Shown piece after piece: positions 25,022 to 33,109 of a DNA stretch of 64,000 nt. Numbering within the stretch: position 1 is the first letter of the stretch; each line of letters opens with the position of its first letter. The notes under the pieces were generated by a model. That model saw only the letters and a program-made list of their open reading frames with translations. It was not told the DNA's origin and searched no databases. Location of the stretch: positions 62,001-126,000 of the forward strand of contig NZ_FMUX01000011.1 in assembly GCF_900101345.1 (NCBI RefSeq), in the 5' to 3' direction. This DNA is from Desulfoluna spongiiphila (GTDB taxonomy: Bacteria; Desulfobacterota; Desulfobacteria; Desulfobacterales; Desulfolunaceae). A program made the position numbers and the translations under genes.

Positions 25022-26251
25022 ATGCCCGTTATATCCATTGAAGAAGCCATTGAAGAGATTCGTTCAGGTCGCATGGTCATCCTGGCCGATGACGAGGACC
25101 GCGAAAACGAAGGAGACCTGACCATGGCCGCCGAGGCGGTCACTCCCGAGGCCATCAACTTCATGGCCAAATACGGACGGGGGCTCATCTGCCTGCCCAT
25201 GTCCTCTCAGATGTGCGACCACCTGGAGCTTCCCATGATGGTGGACGACAACACCAGCCAGTTCGGCACCGGGTTCACTGTCTCCATCGAAGCCAGGGAA
25301 GGGGTCACCACCGGTATCTCCGCCGCCGACCGTGCCACCACCATCCTCACCGCGGTGGCCGACGAAACCACGGCGGCCGACATTGCCCGACCGGGCCACA
25401 TCTTCCCCTTGCGCGCCCGGGACGGTGGGGTCATGGTCCGTGTAGGACAGACCGAAGGGTCCGTGGACCTGTCACGCCTGGCCGGCCTGAAGCCGGCGGC
25501 CGTCATCTGTGAGATCATGGATGACGACGGCACCATGGCCCGCATGCCCTCCCTGGAAGAGTTCAGCAAGGAGCACGGCATCGGCATCTGCACCGTGGCG
25601 GACCTGGTGGAGTACCGCATGAAAAAAGAGTCCTTTGTCAAAAGGGCCGCCGAGACCATTATCCCCACCTCCTTCGGAGGCGACTTCAAGATCATCGCCT
25701 ATGAAAACGACCTGGACAACCTGACCCACATCGCCATGGTCAAAGGGGAGATCAACCCGGAGGAGCCCGTCCTCGTGCGCGTGCACTCCGAGTGCATGAC
25801 CGGCGACATCTTCGGTTCCATGAAATGCGACTGCGGCGACCAGCTCCAGCGCGCCATGGCCCGTATCAACGACGAAGGCTCAGGGGTCATCCTCTACCTT
25901 CGCCAGGAGGGGCGCGGCATCGGCCTGGTCAACAAGCTGAAGGCCTACGAACTCCAGCGCCAGGGCTACGACACCGTGGAGGCCAACGAAAAGCTGGGCT
26001 TCAAGGCAGACCTGAGGGATTACGGCATCGGGGCCCAGATGCTCGCCGACATCGGCGTGCGCAAGATGCGCCTCATGACCAACAACCCCAAGAAGATGGT
26101 CGGCCTGCAGGGATACGGGCTCTCCGTTGTGGAACAGGTGCCCATTGAGGTGCACACCAACGTCTACAACCAGGGCTACCTGACCTGCAAAAAACTGAAA
26201 ATGGGCCACACCCTGAACATCGAACCAAAGAAAGACTCCCACAACATGTAG
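25022..26251 (+). CDS. ribBA: Bifunctional DHBP synthase / GTP cyclohydrolase II
   Basis: A 409-residue fusion supplying both entry substrates of riboflavin synthesis. Residues 1-205 are the DHBP synthase, with ADDEDRENEGDLT, GRGLICLPM and GHIFPLRARDGG, which uses ribulose 5-phosphate. Residues 206-409 are GTP cyclohydrolase II, with the zinc cysteines in SECMTGDIFGSMKCDCG, YLRQEGRGIGL and the late LMTNNPKK. Key motifs of both halves are present, so both activities are expected. It starts behind AAGAGGAG. Confidence 0.98.
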   Translation: MPVISIEEAIEEIRSGRMVILADDEDRENEGDLTMAAEAVTPEAINFMAKYGRGLICLPMSSQMCDHLELPMMVDDNTSQFGTGFTVSIEAREGVTTGISAADRATTILTAVADETTAADIARPGHIFPLRARDGGVMVRVGQTEGSVDLSRLAGLKPAAVICEIMDDDGTMARMPSLEEFSKEHGIGICTVADLVEYRMKKESFVKRAAETIIPTSFGGDFKIIAYENDLDNLTHIAMVKGEINPEEPVLVRVHSECMTGDIFGSMKCDCGDQLQRAMARINDEGSGVILYLRQEGRGIGLVNKLKAYELQRQGYDTVEANEKLGFKADLRDYGIGAQMLADIGVRKMRLMTNNPKKMVGLQGYGLSVVEQVPIEVHTNVYNQGYLTCKKLKMGHTLNIEPKKDSHNM

Positions 26252-26280
26252 GGAGCAGGCCCCAGAGACAATAAACCCGG

Positions 26281-26315
26281 AGCGGCCGGCCCGCCGGTCG
26301 CTTCCGTTTTCACAT
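26281..26315 (+). terminator. Weak hairpin between ribBA and ribH
   Basis: AGCGGCCGG and CCGGTCGCT pair around CCCG with one G-T pair, followed by a T-rich but interrupted tail. Partial attenuation before ribH is plausible. Confidence 0.45.
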
Positions 26316-26349
26316 TTTTGACTGAACCTTCAAGGGAAAGGGACTCACC

Positions 26350-26829
26350 ATGCCCAATATCATCCAGTCCAACCTGATTTCCGAAGGCAAAAAATTTGCC
26401 ATCGTCGTGAGCCGCTTCAACGACTTTATTACTGAACGCCTTGTGGGCGGTGCAGTAGATGCCCTCACGCGAAGCGGCACGCATGACGCCGACATCGACA
26501 TCATCAAAGTCCCCGGAGCGTACGAAATCCCCCTGCTGGCTAAAAAAGCCGTGCAGACCGAAAAGTACGACGCCGTCATCTGTCTGGGTGCCGTCATCCG
26601 CGGGGCCACTCCCCACTTCGACTACGTCTGTGCCGAAGTGTCCAAAGGCGTGGCCCACGTCAGCCTGGAAGCCAACATCCCCGTGATCTTCGGGGTCGTC
26701 ACCACCGATACCATCGAGCAGGCCATTGAGCGTGCAGGCACCAAAGCCGGCAACAAAGGATTTGACTGCGCCCTGGCTGCCATCGAAATGGCCAACCTCA
26801 TGACCGTCATGGATGAAGGACAGAAGTAA
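26350..26829 (+). CDS. ribH: 6,7-dimethyl-8-ribityllumazine synthase
   Basis: Condenses DHBP with the ribitylaminouracil to lumazine, the substrate of RibE, in an icosahedral or pentameric shell. The 159 residues contain VVSRFNDFITERL, VPGAYEIPL, LGAVIRGATPHFDYV and the catalytic-site histidine in VAHVSLE, then PVIFGVVTTDTIEQAIERAG. Its stop codon touches the start of nusB, so the two are translationally coupled. Confidence 0.98.
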   Translation: MPNIIQSNLISEGKKFAIVVSRFNDFITERLVGGAVDALTRSGTHDADIDIIKVPGAYEIPLLAKKAVQTEKYDAVICLGAVIRGATPHFDYVCAEVSKGVAHVSLEANIPVIFGVVTTDTIEQAIERAGTKAGNKGFDCALAAIEMANLMTVMDEGQK

Positions 26830-27234
26830 ATGGGAGTAAGACGAGGCGCACGGGAGCTTGCATTGCAGGCTCTCTTTTTTGCGGATATACAGCCCCATGC
26901 CCGCCACACAGCGGTGGAGCTCTTTCGTGGCCATTACATCACCGACGAGGCGTGTCTGCCCTTTTTCGATACGCTCACCCTCGGTGTCCTGGACCACCTT
27001 GAAGAGATCGACGCCGCCATCGCAAGCCGATCCAAGAACTGGAAGGTCTACCGCATGTCTTCCGTGGATCGAAACGCTTTGCGAGTCGGGGTGTTTGAGA
27101 TCATGTTCCTTGAAGATGTCCCGGACAAGGTAGCCATCAACGAGGCCATTGAGATCGGCAAACACTTTGGAACCGCAGAGTCGGGCGCCTTTATCAACGG
27201 TATCCTCGATGCCGTGTCCGCTGACAACAGCTAA
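26830..27234 (+). CDS. nusB: Transcription antitermination factor NusB
   Basis: An RNA-binding helical protein that joins NusE/S10 on boxA for rRNA antitermination. The 134 residues carry GVRRGARELALQALF at the N-terminus and the C-terminal DVPDKVAINEAIEIGKHFG followed by GAFINGILD. The ATG directly follows the ribH TAA with no gap, the classic ribH-nusB arrangement. The gene is complete. Confidence 0.96.
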   Translation: MGVRRGARELALQALFFADIQPHARHTAVELFRGHYITDEACLPFFDTLTLGVLDHLEEIDAAIASRSKNWKVYRMSSVDRNALRVGVFEIMFLEDVPDKVAINEAIEIGKHFGTAESGAFINGILDAVSADNS

Positions 27235-27254
27235 ATTCTTAGGAGGACCCGACC

Positions 27255-27881
27255 TTGCTGATCACAGACCTTGTTGTGGGACCCATCGGTGCCAACTGCA
27301 TCATCCTCGGGTGTGAAACCACCCGCGAAGCGGTCGTCATTGATCCCGGCGACGACGCCTCACGCATCTTAAAGGCCCTGGCCGATGAAAAGCTCACCGT
27401 GAAAGCCATCATCAATACCCACGGGCACTTTGACCATGTGGGGGCCAACAAGCGCCTGAAAGAAGCCACGGGCGCAGATCTCATGATCCATGAAGCCGAC
27501 GCATCCATGCTCCAGGAGCTGTCCGTCACGGCCATGGCCTTCGGCCTCAGGGCGGAAAACTCGCCCCCCGCCGATCGCCTCCTGGCCGACGGGGACACCG
27601 TCACCTTCGGCAACAAGACCCTGGCGGTCCTCCACACACCGGGCCATACCCCCGGCGGGATCACCCTGTACTGCAAAGAGGAGAAGACGGCCTTCTCCGG
27701 GGACACCCTCTTCTACGGCTCCATCGGAAGAACCGATCTCCCCGGCGGAAACTACGCCACCCTCATCTCCAGCATCAAGGAGCAGCTCTTTTCCCTGCCC
27801 GATGACACCGTGGTCTACACGGGCCACGGCCCCAAAACCACCATCGGCACCGAAAAGCAGTACAACCCCTTTCTCAAGTAA
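27255..27881 (+). CDS. Metallo-beta-lactamase-fold hydrolase, glyoxalase II-like
   Basis: A 208-residue single-domain MBL-fold hydrolase. The dinuclear metal ligands are THGHFDHVG, the histidine in HTPGHTPGG, the bridging aspartate in FSGDTLF and the last histidine in YTGHGPKT. The short length and absent C-terminal helical domain place it in the YcbL type rather than classical GloB; thioester hydrolysis is likely but the substrate is unknown. It starts at a TTG 8 bases behind AGGAGG, 21 bases after nusB, and ends the operon at a strong terminator. Confidence 0.88.
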   Translation: MLITDLVVGPIGANCIILGCETTREAVVIDPGDDASRILKALADEKLTVKAIINTHGHFDHVGANKRLKEATGADLMIHEADASMLQELSVTAMAFGLRAENSPPADRLLADGDTVTFGNKTLAVLHTPGHTPGGITLYCKEEKTAFSGDTLFYGSIGRTDLPGGNYATLISSIKEQLFSLPDDTVVYTGHGPKTTIGTEKQYNPFLK

Positions 27882-27920
27882 GAAAGGGGCGGGCTAAACG
27901 CCCGGGCCCTGATAAAAATC

Positions 27921-27972
27921 AAAACGGGCCGTTTTCCATCCTCTTCCGGATGGGAAACGGCCCGTTTTTTTT
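27921..27972 (+). terminator. Strong terminator ending the rib-nusB operon
   Basis: A 21-base stem with a single G-T pair (AAAACGGGCC side, 27921-27941, with 27948-27968), a 6-base loop and a T run. Confidence 0.92.
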
Positions 27973-28025
27973 ACGTCGTCGCAGCGTAAGCGAAGGCACA
28001 ACGATGAGCCCAAATGGCCCACGTT

Positions 28026-28180
28026 GCCTCCGGCGGCCCTGCCGGGGGCCAAGCCGGGGGCCAAGCCTTTGCAAAGTTCAGTAAACAGCTATTTGACACG
28101 ATGCCTTCACCATGCCTTGAACGAAGGGGAAAACGCATTTGCAACCCGCTTTCAAGGTGGCACACCTTGCCGCCGGAGGC
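28026..28180. repeat. Two-ended intergenic element before rubredoxin 3' end (A left, B right)
   Basis: The left A module contains a short internal duplication of GCCGGGGGCCAA. The right B end, GGTGGCACACCTTGCCGCCGG then AGGC, finishes 15 bases from the rubredoxin stop (minus strand). The ends are inverted copies of GCCTCCGGCGG. Confidence 0.8.
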
Positions 28181-28195
28181 TTTCTTCCATGCACT

Positions 28196-28405
28196 TTACC
28201 CCTCCTCCTCCGCCACAGAGCCGGGACCGGCCAGGGGCCGGAAGCTCTTTTTGGAGGCCTGACAGAACGGGCAGGCCCAGTCGTCAGGCAGGTCTTTAAA
28301 CGCGGTGCCGGGCGGGGTGTTTGTTTTGGGCTCCCCCTTGTCGGGGTCGTACACATAGCCACAGTTGTGGACCTGGCATTGATACATGTCTTTGGGCAAG
28401 GCCAT
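28196..28405 (-). CDS. Rubredoxin with CX4C first iron-binding loop
   Basis: A 69-residue one-electron carrier with one Fe(Cys)4 site. The first ligand pair is CQVHNC (CX4C) instead of the usual CxxC, the second is the normal CPFC; GYVYDPDKGEP and FKDLPDDWACP are clear rubredoxin segments. A tail of about 15 residues (LAGPGSVAEEEG) is extra. A comparable CX4C spacing has been described for a second rubredoxin of Desulfovibrio desulfuricans. The ATG has AGGAGGT upstream on the minus strand. Partners could be rubrerythrin or an oxygen reductase; none is adjacent. Confidence 0.93.
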   Translation of the reverse strand: MALPKDMYQCQVHNCGYVYDPDKGEPKTNTPPGTAFKDLPDDWACPFCQASKKSFRPLAGPGSVAEEEG

Positions 28406-28435
28406 GGAAGTACCTCCTGAAAGAATTAAATGGAC

Positions 28436-28648
28436 GTAACTATCCAGCTTATGCCTCAGGCGGCCCTGCCGGGGGCTAAACTTTTAAAAAGTTTAACAAA
28501 CAGGTCTTAAAAATCCTTCCTGCATGAATCCCGTTTTAAAGGCGGATGTGATTTTCCCCGAGGAACGAGGGGCAAAGCGTATCCGCAACCTGCTTTCAAG
28601 GTGGCACACCTTGCCGCCGGAGGCAGCTTTTCGGAGCTGAACAGTGAC
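28436..28648. repeat. Complete intergenic element with outer ends, upstream of rubredoxin
   Basis: The outer left end GTAACTATCCAGCTT (28436-28450) leads to the core GCCTCAGGCGG and an A module. The right half is a B module ending GCCGCCGGAGGC at 28624, then the outer end GAGCTGAACAGTGAC. This and the copy at 32821-33010 best define the full termini. The left end is only 31 bases from the rubredoxin start codon, so it overlaps that gene's likely control region. Confidence 0.8.
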
Positions 28649-28790
28649 AAATGGACATCTGCACCGTTAAAAATATGGCGCAGCGGCTCGGTACAACGGA
28701 TAAACAATACGGCAACCACGGAGACAGCCTACCAAGTTTTTTGATATTATTCCAATATGTTTTACCCTTACCTGCCGACATTCCGGTCCC

Positions 28791-29189
28791 TTAAAAAAAC
28801 GCGCCCAGCTGGCAGGCCCGGATCTTGACCCCCGTCTTCTCGCAGGCCCCGGCCAAGAGGGCCCTGGAGAGCCCGTCCTCTTTGGCCTTGGCAAAAATCT
28901 CCGAACAGGTGATGTGGCCATGTGCCTCGGCACGATCCGCCATCCAGTCCGCCACCTCGCCGGAGATGGTCTCGGGCATCTGAATCCGTTTCTGCTTTCC
29001 GGGTCCGTACCCGAAGAGCCCGAGCTGGCAGGACTCGATACGGATCCCCTGCTCATCAAGGCATGTTCCGGCTTCCCCCGGCGTCACGCCACAGCGAAAG
29101 GCCGTGGACAGGGCGAGGGCACAGCTGATGCGCCCCTGCCGTGCAGCCCCTTTCAACTCCTTGATTACCTCGTCTTTTGACACTGCCAT
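28791..29189 (-). CDS. Unknown protein with internal duplication
   Basis: A 132-residue soluble protein whose halves resemble each other. Residues about 21-62 read ISCALALSTAFRCGVTP and end IRIESCQLGLFGYG. Residues about 93-132 read ITCSEIFAKAKEDGL and end VKIRACQLGAFF. Each half has a leading cysteine and a CQLG motif, giving a paired Cys pattern that could bind metal or form a disulfide. The pattern looks conserved but I cannot name the family. The ATG follows GAGGTGACGC on the minus strand. It lies upstream of rubredoxin on the same strand, separated by a repeat. Confidence 0.8.
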   Translation of the reverse strand: MAVSKDEVIKELKGAARQGRISCALALSTAFRCGVTPGEAGTCLDEQGIRIESCQLGLFGYGPGKQKRIQMPETISGEVADWMADRAEAHGHITCSEIFAKAKEDGLSRALLAGACEKTGVKIRACQLGAFF

Positions 29190-29820
29190 TGCGTCACCTC
29201 CCCGTGCACGGATCTTTCCTTCGTTGATTTACCCCAAGCCCCATGAAACGGGCCTTTTCCCTGCCTCATTTCCCTTGCCATGGGCTGTGCTGTTCTGATA
29301 CTCTTTTCCAACATTTATCATGACGGTTCCCGCCAGAAACAATGCATTCCGCTCATCCCGACCGGCAGGTGGTATCCACGCACCGATGGTGCCCGTTGTG
29401 CCCATCTGTAGGGTGCATAAACCGCCCCGTCGCCCAAGGGATGTTTGCCTGTTTCTTCCGGGCCGTTATGATTACAAGGGACTCGGAACCACTGCATGGA
29501 TCGCGACCCGCGGCACAGGCCGTCTCAGCGCACACGCGCCCGACAGCTCCCTGGCGGGCAACACGCCAGCCGTGTGAATCAAGTGATCTGTTTGTTACAT
29601 TTCCGGGTGCCTGACTCCCAGACATGCATCAAGGCGGGACAGAACCATCTGGTTCACCCCATCCCCGTCTGATACAATAGCAGCTGGAAGGCGCTTTCGC
29701 CAAGCCCCTCGGTAAGGAGCCGGTATGATCTCATCCCGGCCACCGTAGCGGCCCCCATCCTGCCGAAGCCCGCATGGCGCCGGCCCGGCACCGGCCCCTT
29801 CCAGCGAAAGAGATAAAACG
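29190..29820. other. Intergenic region, nothing recognised
   Basis: This is about 630 bases between the divergent unknown gene and ispG. Overlapping short open frames on both strands lack ribosome sites. A small GAACCA-TC-TGGTTC inverted repeat near 29645 is the only structure noticed. It should contain the promoters of both flanking genes. Confidence 0.4.
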
Positions 29821-30891
29821 ATGTCCCTGGTTCAGACACGAAAAAAGACCCGAACCCTCCGTGTCGGAGGGGTGCCCGTGGGAGGTGACGCCCCCATCTC
29901 GGTGCAGTCCATGACCAACACCCGCACCGAAGACGTTGCCGCCACCGTGGCCCAGATCCACCGCCTGGAAGAGGTGGGATGCGAGATCGTCCGGGTGGCG
30001 GTACCCGGAATGGAGGCGGCCGAAGCCATCGCCGCCATCAAAAAAGAGATCACCATTCCCCTGATCGCCGACATCCACTTCGACCATCGGCTGGCCATTG
30101 CCGCTGCCGAGCACGGAGCCGATGCCCTGCGGATCAACCCCGGCAACATCGGCAGCCGGGAAAAGGTCATCAAGGTGGTCTCCTGCGCCAAAGAGCGCGG
30201 CCTGCCCATCCGTATCGGCGTCAATGCCGGCTCCCTCTCCCAGGAGATCCTGGACCGGTTCGACGGGGTTACCCCCGAGGCCATGGTGGCAAGCGCCATG
30301 GAGAACATCCGGATCCTGGAAGAGCTCGACTTTTTCGATATCAAAATCTCCCTCAAGGCCTCGGACGTTACCCGGACCGTGGAAGCCTACCGCCTCCTCT
30401 CCGGCCAGGTGGACTACCCCCTGCACGTAGGGGTTACCGAGGCGGGTTCCCTCTTCCCCGGGGTGGTAAAATCCTCCATCGGCATCGGCATGCTCCTTGC
30501 CGAGGGCATCGGGGACACCATCCGAGTCTCCCTCACCCGGGACCCCGTGGAAGAGATCCGCGTGGGCCAGGAGATCCTAAAATCCCTCGAGCTCCGGCGC
30601 TTCGGCCCGGAGATCGTCTCCTGCCCCACCTGCGGCCGCTGCAACATCGACCTGTTCTCCATTGTGGAGCAGGTGGAACAGGCCCTTCTGGGACGCAAAA
30701 CCCCGGTGAAGATCGCCATCATGGGATGCGTGGTCAACGGCCCCGGAGAGGCCCGGGAAGCAGACATCGGCGTGGCAGGGGGCCACGGCATCGGAATTCT
30801 GTTCGAAAAGGGGAAGGTGGTCAAAAAATTCCCCGAAGATCAGCTGGTGGAGGTGCTCCTGGCCGCCATCGATGCCTTTGAAAAAAAATAA
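29821..30891 (+). CDS. ispG: 4-hydroxy-3-methylbut-2-enyl diphosphate synthase
   Basis: The [4Fe-4S] enzyme of the MEP isoprenoid pathway that opens the cyclic diphosphate MEcPP. The 356 residues start RKKTRTLRVGGVPVGGDAPI and include VQSMTNTRTEDV and LIADIHFDHRLA. The cluster cysteines are in SCPTCGRCNID and MGCVVNGPGEA, and GVAGGHGIGILF follows. The length is that of the single-domain bacterial form. It is followed by proS and rel on the same strand, each separated by a repeat element. Confidence 0.98.
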   Translation: MSLVQTRKKTRTLRVGGVPVGGDAPISVQSMTNTRTEDVAATVAQIHRLEEVGCEIVRVAVPGMEAAEAIAAIKKEITIPLIADIHFDHRLAIAAAEHGADALRINPGNIGSREKVIKVVSCAKERGLPIRIGVNAGSLSQEILDRFDGVTPEAMVASAMENIRILEELDFFDIKISLKASDVTRTVEAYRLLSGQVDYPLHVGVTEAGSLFPGVVKSSIGIGMLLAEGIGDTIRVSLTRDPVEEIRVGQEILKSLELRRFGPEIVSCPTCGRCNIDLFSIVEQVEQALLGRKTPVKIAIMGCVVNGPGEAREADIGVAGGHGIGILFEKGKVVKKFPEDQLVEVLLAAIDAFEKK

Positions 30892-30892
30892 T

Positions 30893-31065
30893 GCCTCCGG
30901 CGGCCCTGCCGGGGGCTATACTTTTAAAAAGTGTAACAAACAGGTCTTAAAAAGGCTTCTTGAATAAATTCTACTTTAAAGGCGGATGTGATTTGCATTC
31001 GCAACCCGCTTTCAAGGTGGCACACCTTGCCGCCGAAGGCTGTTTTTTTTGAGCTGAATAGTTAC
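30893..31065. repeat. Two-ended intergenic element between ispG and proS (A left, B right)
   Basis: It begins GCCTCCGGCGG one base after the ispG stop. The right end is GCCGCCGAAGGC at 31040, followed by the outer end GAGCTGAATAGTTAC (31051-31065). The remaining 150 bases before proS show no other element. Confidence 0.8.
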
Positions 31066-31215
31066 CATCATTTTTGGTTATGGGCGCACGTCGCCACACC
31101 AACACACAAGAGCTGTTTGCCAAACCCGGCTCAACTATCTGGCAAAAACAGCGCCTTAAAGAAACCGATCACGGCCCGCATTGAAAAACCGGCCGCTATA
31201 CGCATGAGGACGACA

Positions 31216-32736
31216 ATGGCAAAAAAGGTACAGACAGCGATTACCCCCACCCGAACCGACGACTACCCCCAGTGGTACCAGCAGGTGGTCAAGGCCTCCG
31301 ACATGGCTGAAAGCTCCCCTGTGCGCGGCTGCATGGTGATCAAACCCTGGGGCTACGCCCTGTGGGAGAACATCCAGAAATCCATGGACGCCATGTTCAA
31401 GAAGACCGGCGTCAAAAACGCCTACTTTCCCCTCTTCATCCCTTTAAGCTTCCTTGAAAAAGAAGCGGAACACGTGGAAGGGTTTGCCAAGGAGTGCGCC
31501 GTGGTGACCCACCACCGCCTCGAAGCAGGCCCCGAAGGCGGCCTGGTGCCCGCCGGAAAGCTCGCCGAGCCCCTCATCGTGCGCCCCACCTCCGAGACCA
31601 TCATCGGGGACTCCTTTGCCAAGTGGATCTCAAGCTACCGGGACCTGCCCGTCCTCATCAACCAGTGGGCCAACGTCGTCCGCTGGGAGATGCGAACCCG
31701 AACCTTCCTTCGCACCAGCGAATTCCTCTGGCAGGAGGGGCACACGGCCCACGCCACCTCGGAAGAAGCGTTTTCCCGCACCGAGCAGATGCTGGAAGTC
31801 TACGCAAACTTTGCCGAAGAGTACCTCGCCATGCCCGTGATCCGGGGGCGAAAATCCGACTCCGAGCGGTTCCCCGGTGCCGTGGATACCCTCTGCATTG
31901 AGGCCATGATGCAGGACCGAAAGGCCCTCCAGGCCGGTACCTCCCATTTTCTCGGCCAGAACTTCGCCAAAAGCTCCGGCATCACCTTCCAGAGCGCCGA
32001 CGAAAAAGAGGAGCACGCCTGGACCACCTCCTGGGGCACCTCCACCCGCCTCATCGGCGGGATGATCATGACCCACGGAGACGACGACGGCGTCATCATG
32101 CCCCCCCGCATCGCCCCCGCCCACATCGTGCTCCTGCCCATCTTCCGCAAGCCCGAAGAGAAAGAGGCGGTCCTTGCCTACACCCGGAAGCTCGCCGAAG
32201 AGCTCTCCCAGGTCACCTACCACGGCCGCGCCATCGAGGTGGAAGTGGACGAACGGGAGATCGGCGGTGCCAGGGGCTGGGACTGGATCAAGAAGGGGAT
32301 TCCCGTGCGTGCCGAGATCGGCCCCCGGGACATGAACGAAGACTCGGTCTTCATGGCCCGACGCGACCTCTCCCCCAGGGAGAAACGCGGCGTCAAGCGC
32401 GAAGAGCTTTTGGCTACCCTGCCGGCCATCCTGGACGAGATCCAGCAGAGCCTTTTTGACCGGGCCCTGGCTTACAGGGAGGAGAACACCCGCCCCATCG
32501 ACGACAAAGAGGCCTTCTACGCCTGGTTCACCGCGGAAAATGAAGACAAGCCCGAAATCCACGGTGGCTTTGCCCTCTCCCACTGGTGCGGAGACGGCGC
32601 CTGCGAAGAGAAGATCAAAACCGACCTTAAAGTCACCATCCGATGCATCCCCTTTGAAGGGGAGGAAGAGGAAGGCACCTGCATCTGCTGCGGCAAGCCC
32701 AGCAAAAAGCGGGTTGTCTTCGCCAAGGCCTATTAA
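31216..32736 (+). CDS. proS: Prolyl-tRNA synthetase, archaeal/eukaryotic type
   Basis: A class II synthetase of 506 residues. GCMVIKPWGYALWENIQ, IVRPTSETIIGDSFAKWI (motif 1/2 region), WEMRTRTFLRTSEFLWQEGH and the motif 3 GTSTRLIGGMIMTHGDDDG are all visible. The C-terminal zinc-type domain has CGDGAC and CICCGKPSKK and the chain ends in tyrosine, as in the short ProRS without the bacterial editing insertion. A longer open frame starts at 30988 inside the repeat; the ATG at 31216 behind GAGGA is the sensible start. Confidence 0.96.
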   Translation: MAKKVQTAITPTRTDDYPQWYQQVVKASDMAESSPVRGCMVIKPWGYALWENIQKSMDAMFKKTGVKNAYFPLFIPLSFLEKEAEHVEGFAKECAVVTHHRLEAGPEGGLVPAGKLAEPLIVRPTSETIIGDSFAKWISSYRDLPVLINQWANVVRWEMRTRTFLRTSEFLWQEGHTAHATSEEAFSRTEQMLEVYANFAEEYLAMPVIRGRKSDSERFPGAVDTLCIEAMMQDRKALQAGTSHFLGQNFAKSSGITFQSADEKEEHAWTTSWGTSTRLIGGMIMTHGDDDGVIMPPRIAPAHIVLLPIFRKPEEKEAVLAYTRKLAEELSQVTYHGRAIEVEVDEREIGGARGWDWIKKGIPVRAEIGPRDMNEDSVFMARRDLSPREKRGVKREELLATLPAILDEIQQSLFDRALAYREENTRPIDDKEAFYAWFTAENEDKPEIHGGFALSHWCGDGACEEKIKTDLKVTIRCIPFEGEEEEGTCICCGKPSKKRVVFAKAY

Positions 32737-32820
32737 TACTTTTTGAAAGCATAGGACTTGTTAACAGCGGTGAATGTGGTCGAGATTCTTTATTTCAAGA
32801 CCTGTTTGTTAAACTTTTTG

Positions 32821-33010
32821 GTAACTATTCAGCTTGCCTCCGGCGGGTCGCTTTTTTGAAAAAAAGCTCCGCAAAAAACTTTTCGAATGTGAAAAAGTGG
32901 AAATTATTTCGGCGGAGCCTGGAAAGGCTTGCTTAAGGCCTGTTTGCCAAACTTTTTAAAAGGTTGGCCCCCGGCAGGGCCGCCGGAGGCAACATTCATC
33001 TGAACAGTTC
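32821..33010. repeat. Complete intergenic element with both outer ends, before rel
   Basis: The left outer end GTAACTATTCAGCTT runs straight into GCCTCCGGCGGGTCGC (C module, 32836 on). The right A module ends GGGCCGCCGGAGGC at 32990 and continues to the outer end ATCTGAACAGTTC. This is one of the two clearest full-length copies, about 190 bases. A separate piece of an A module (ACCTGTTTGTTAAAC) precedes it at 32801. Confidence 0.82.
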
Positions 33011-33109
33011 CGTTTTCTTACAGAAAAACCACCGGGCGCCCCATGGCGCCCCCATCGACAACCTTTAGATATGGCCCCGTAGCGGCCACGTGGTGAGGCA
33101 GCAGTACCG

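Noticed and set aside
30988..31215. N-terminal extension of ProRS through the repeat
   Set aside because: The extension is encoded by the repeat module itself and differs from ProRS. A ribosome site precedes the internal ATG. The same reasoning removed upstream extensions of the MEMO, AtuA-like, carboxyltransferase beta and DppB genes.
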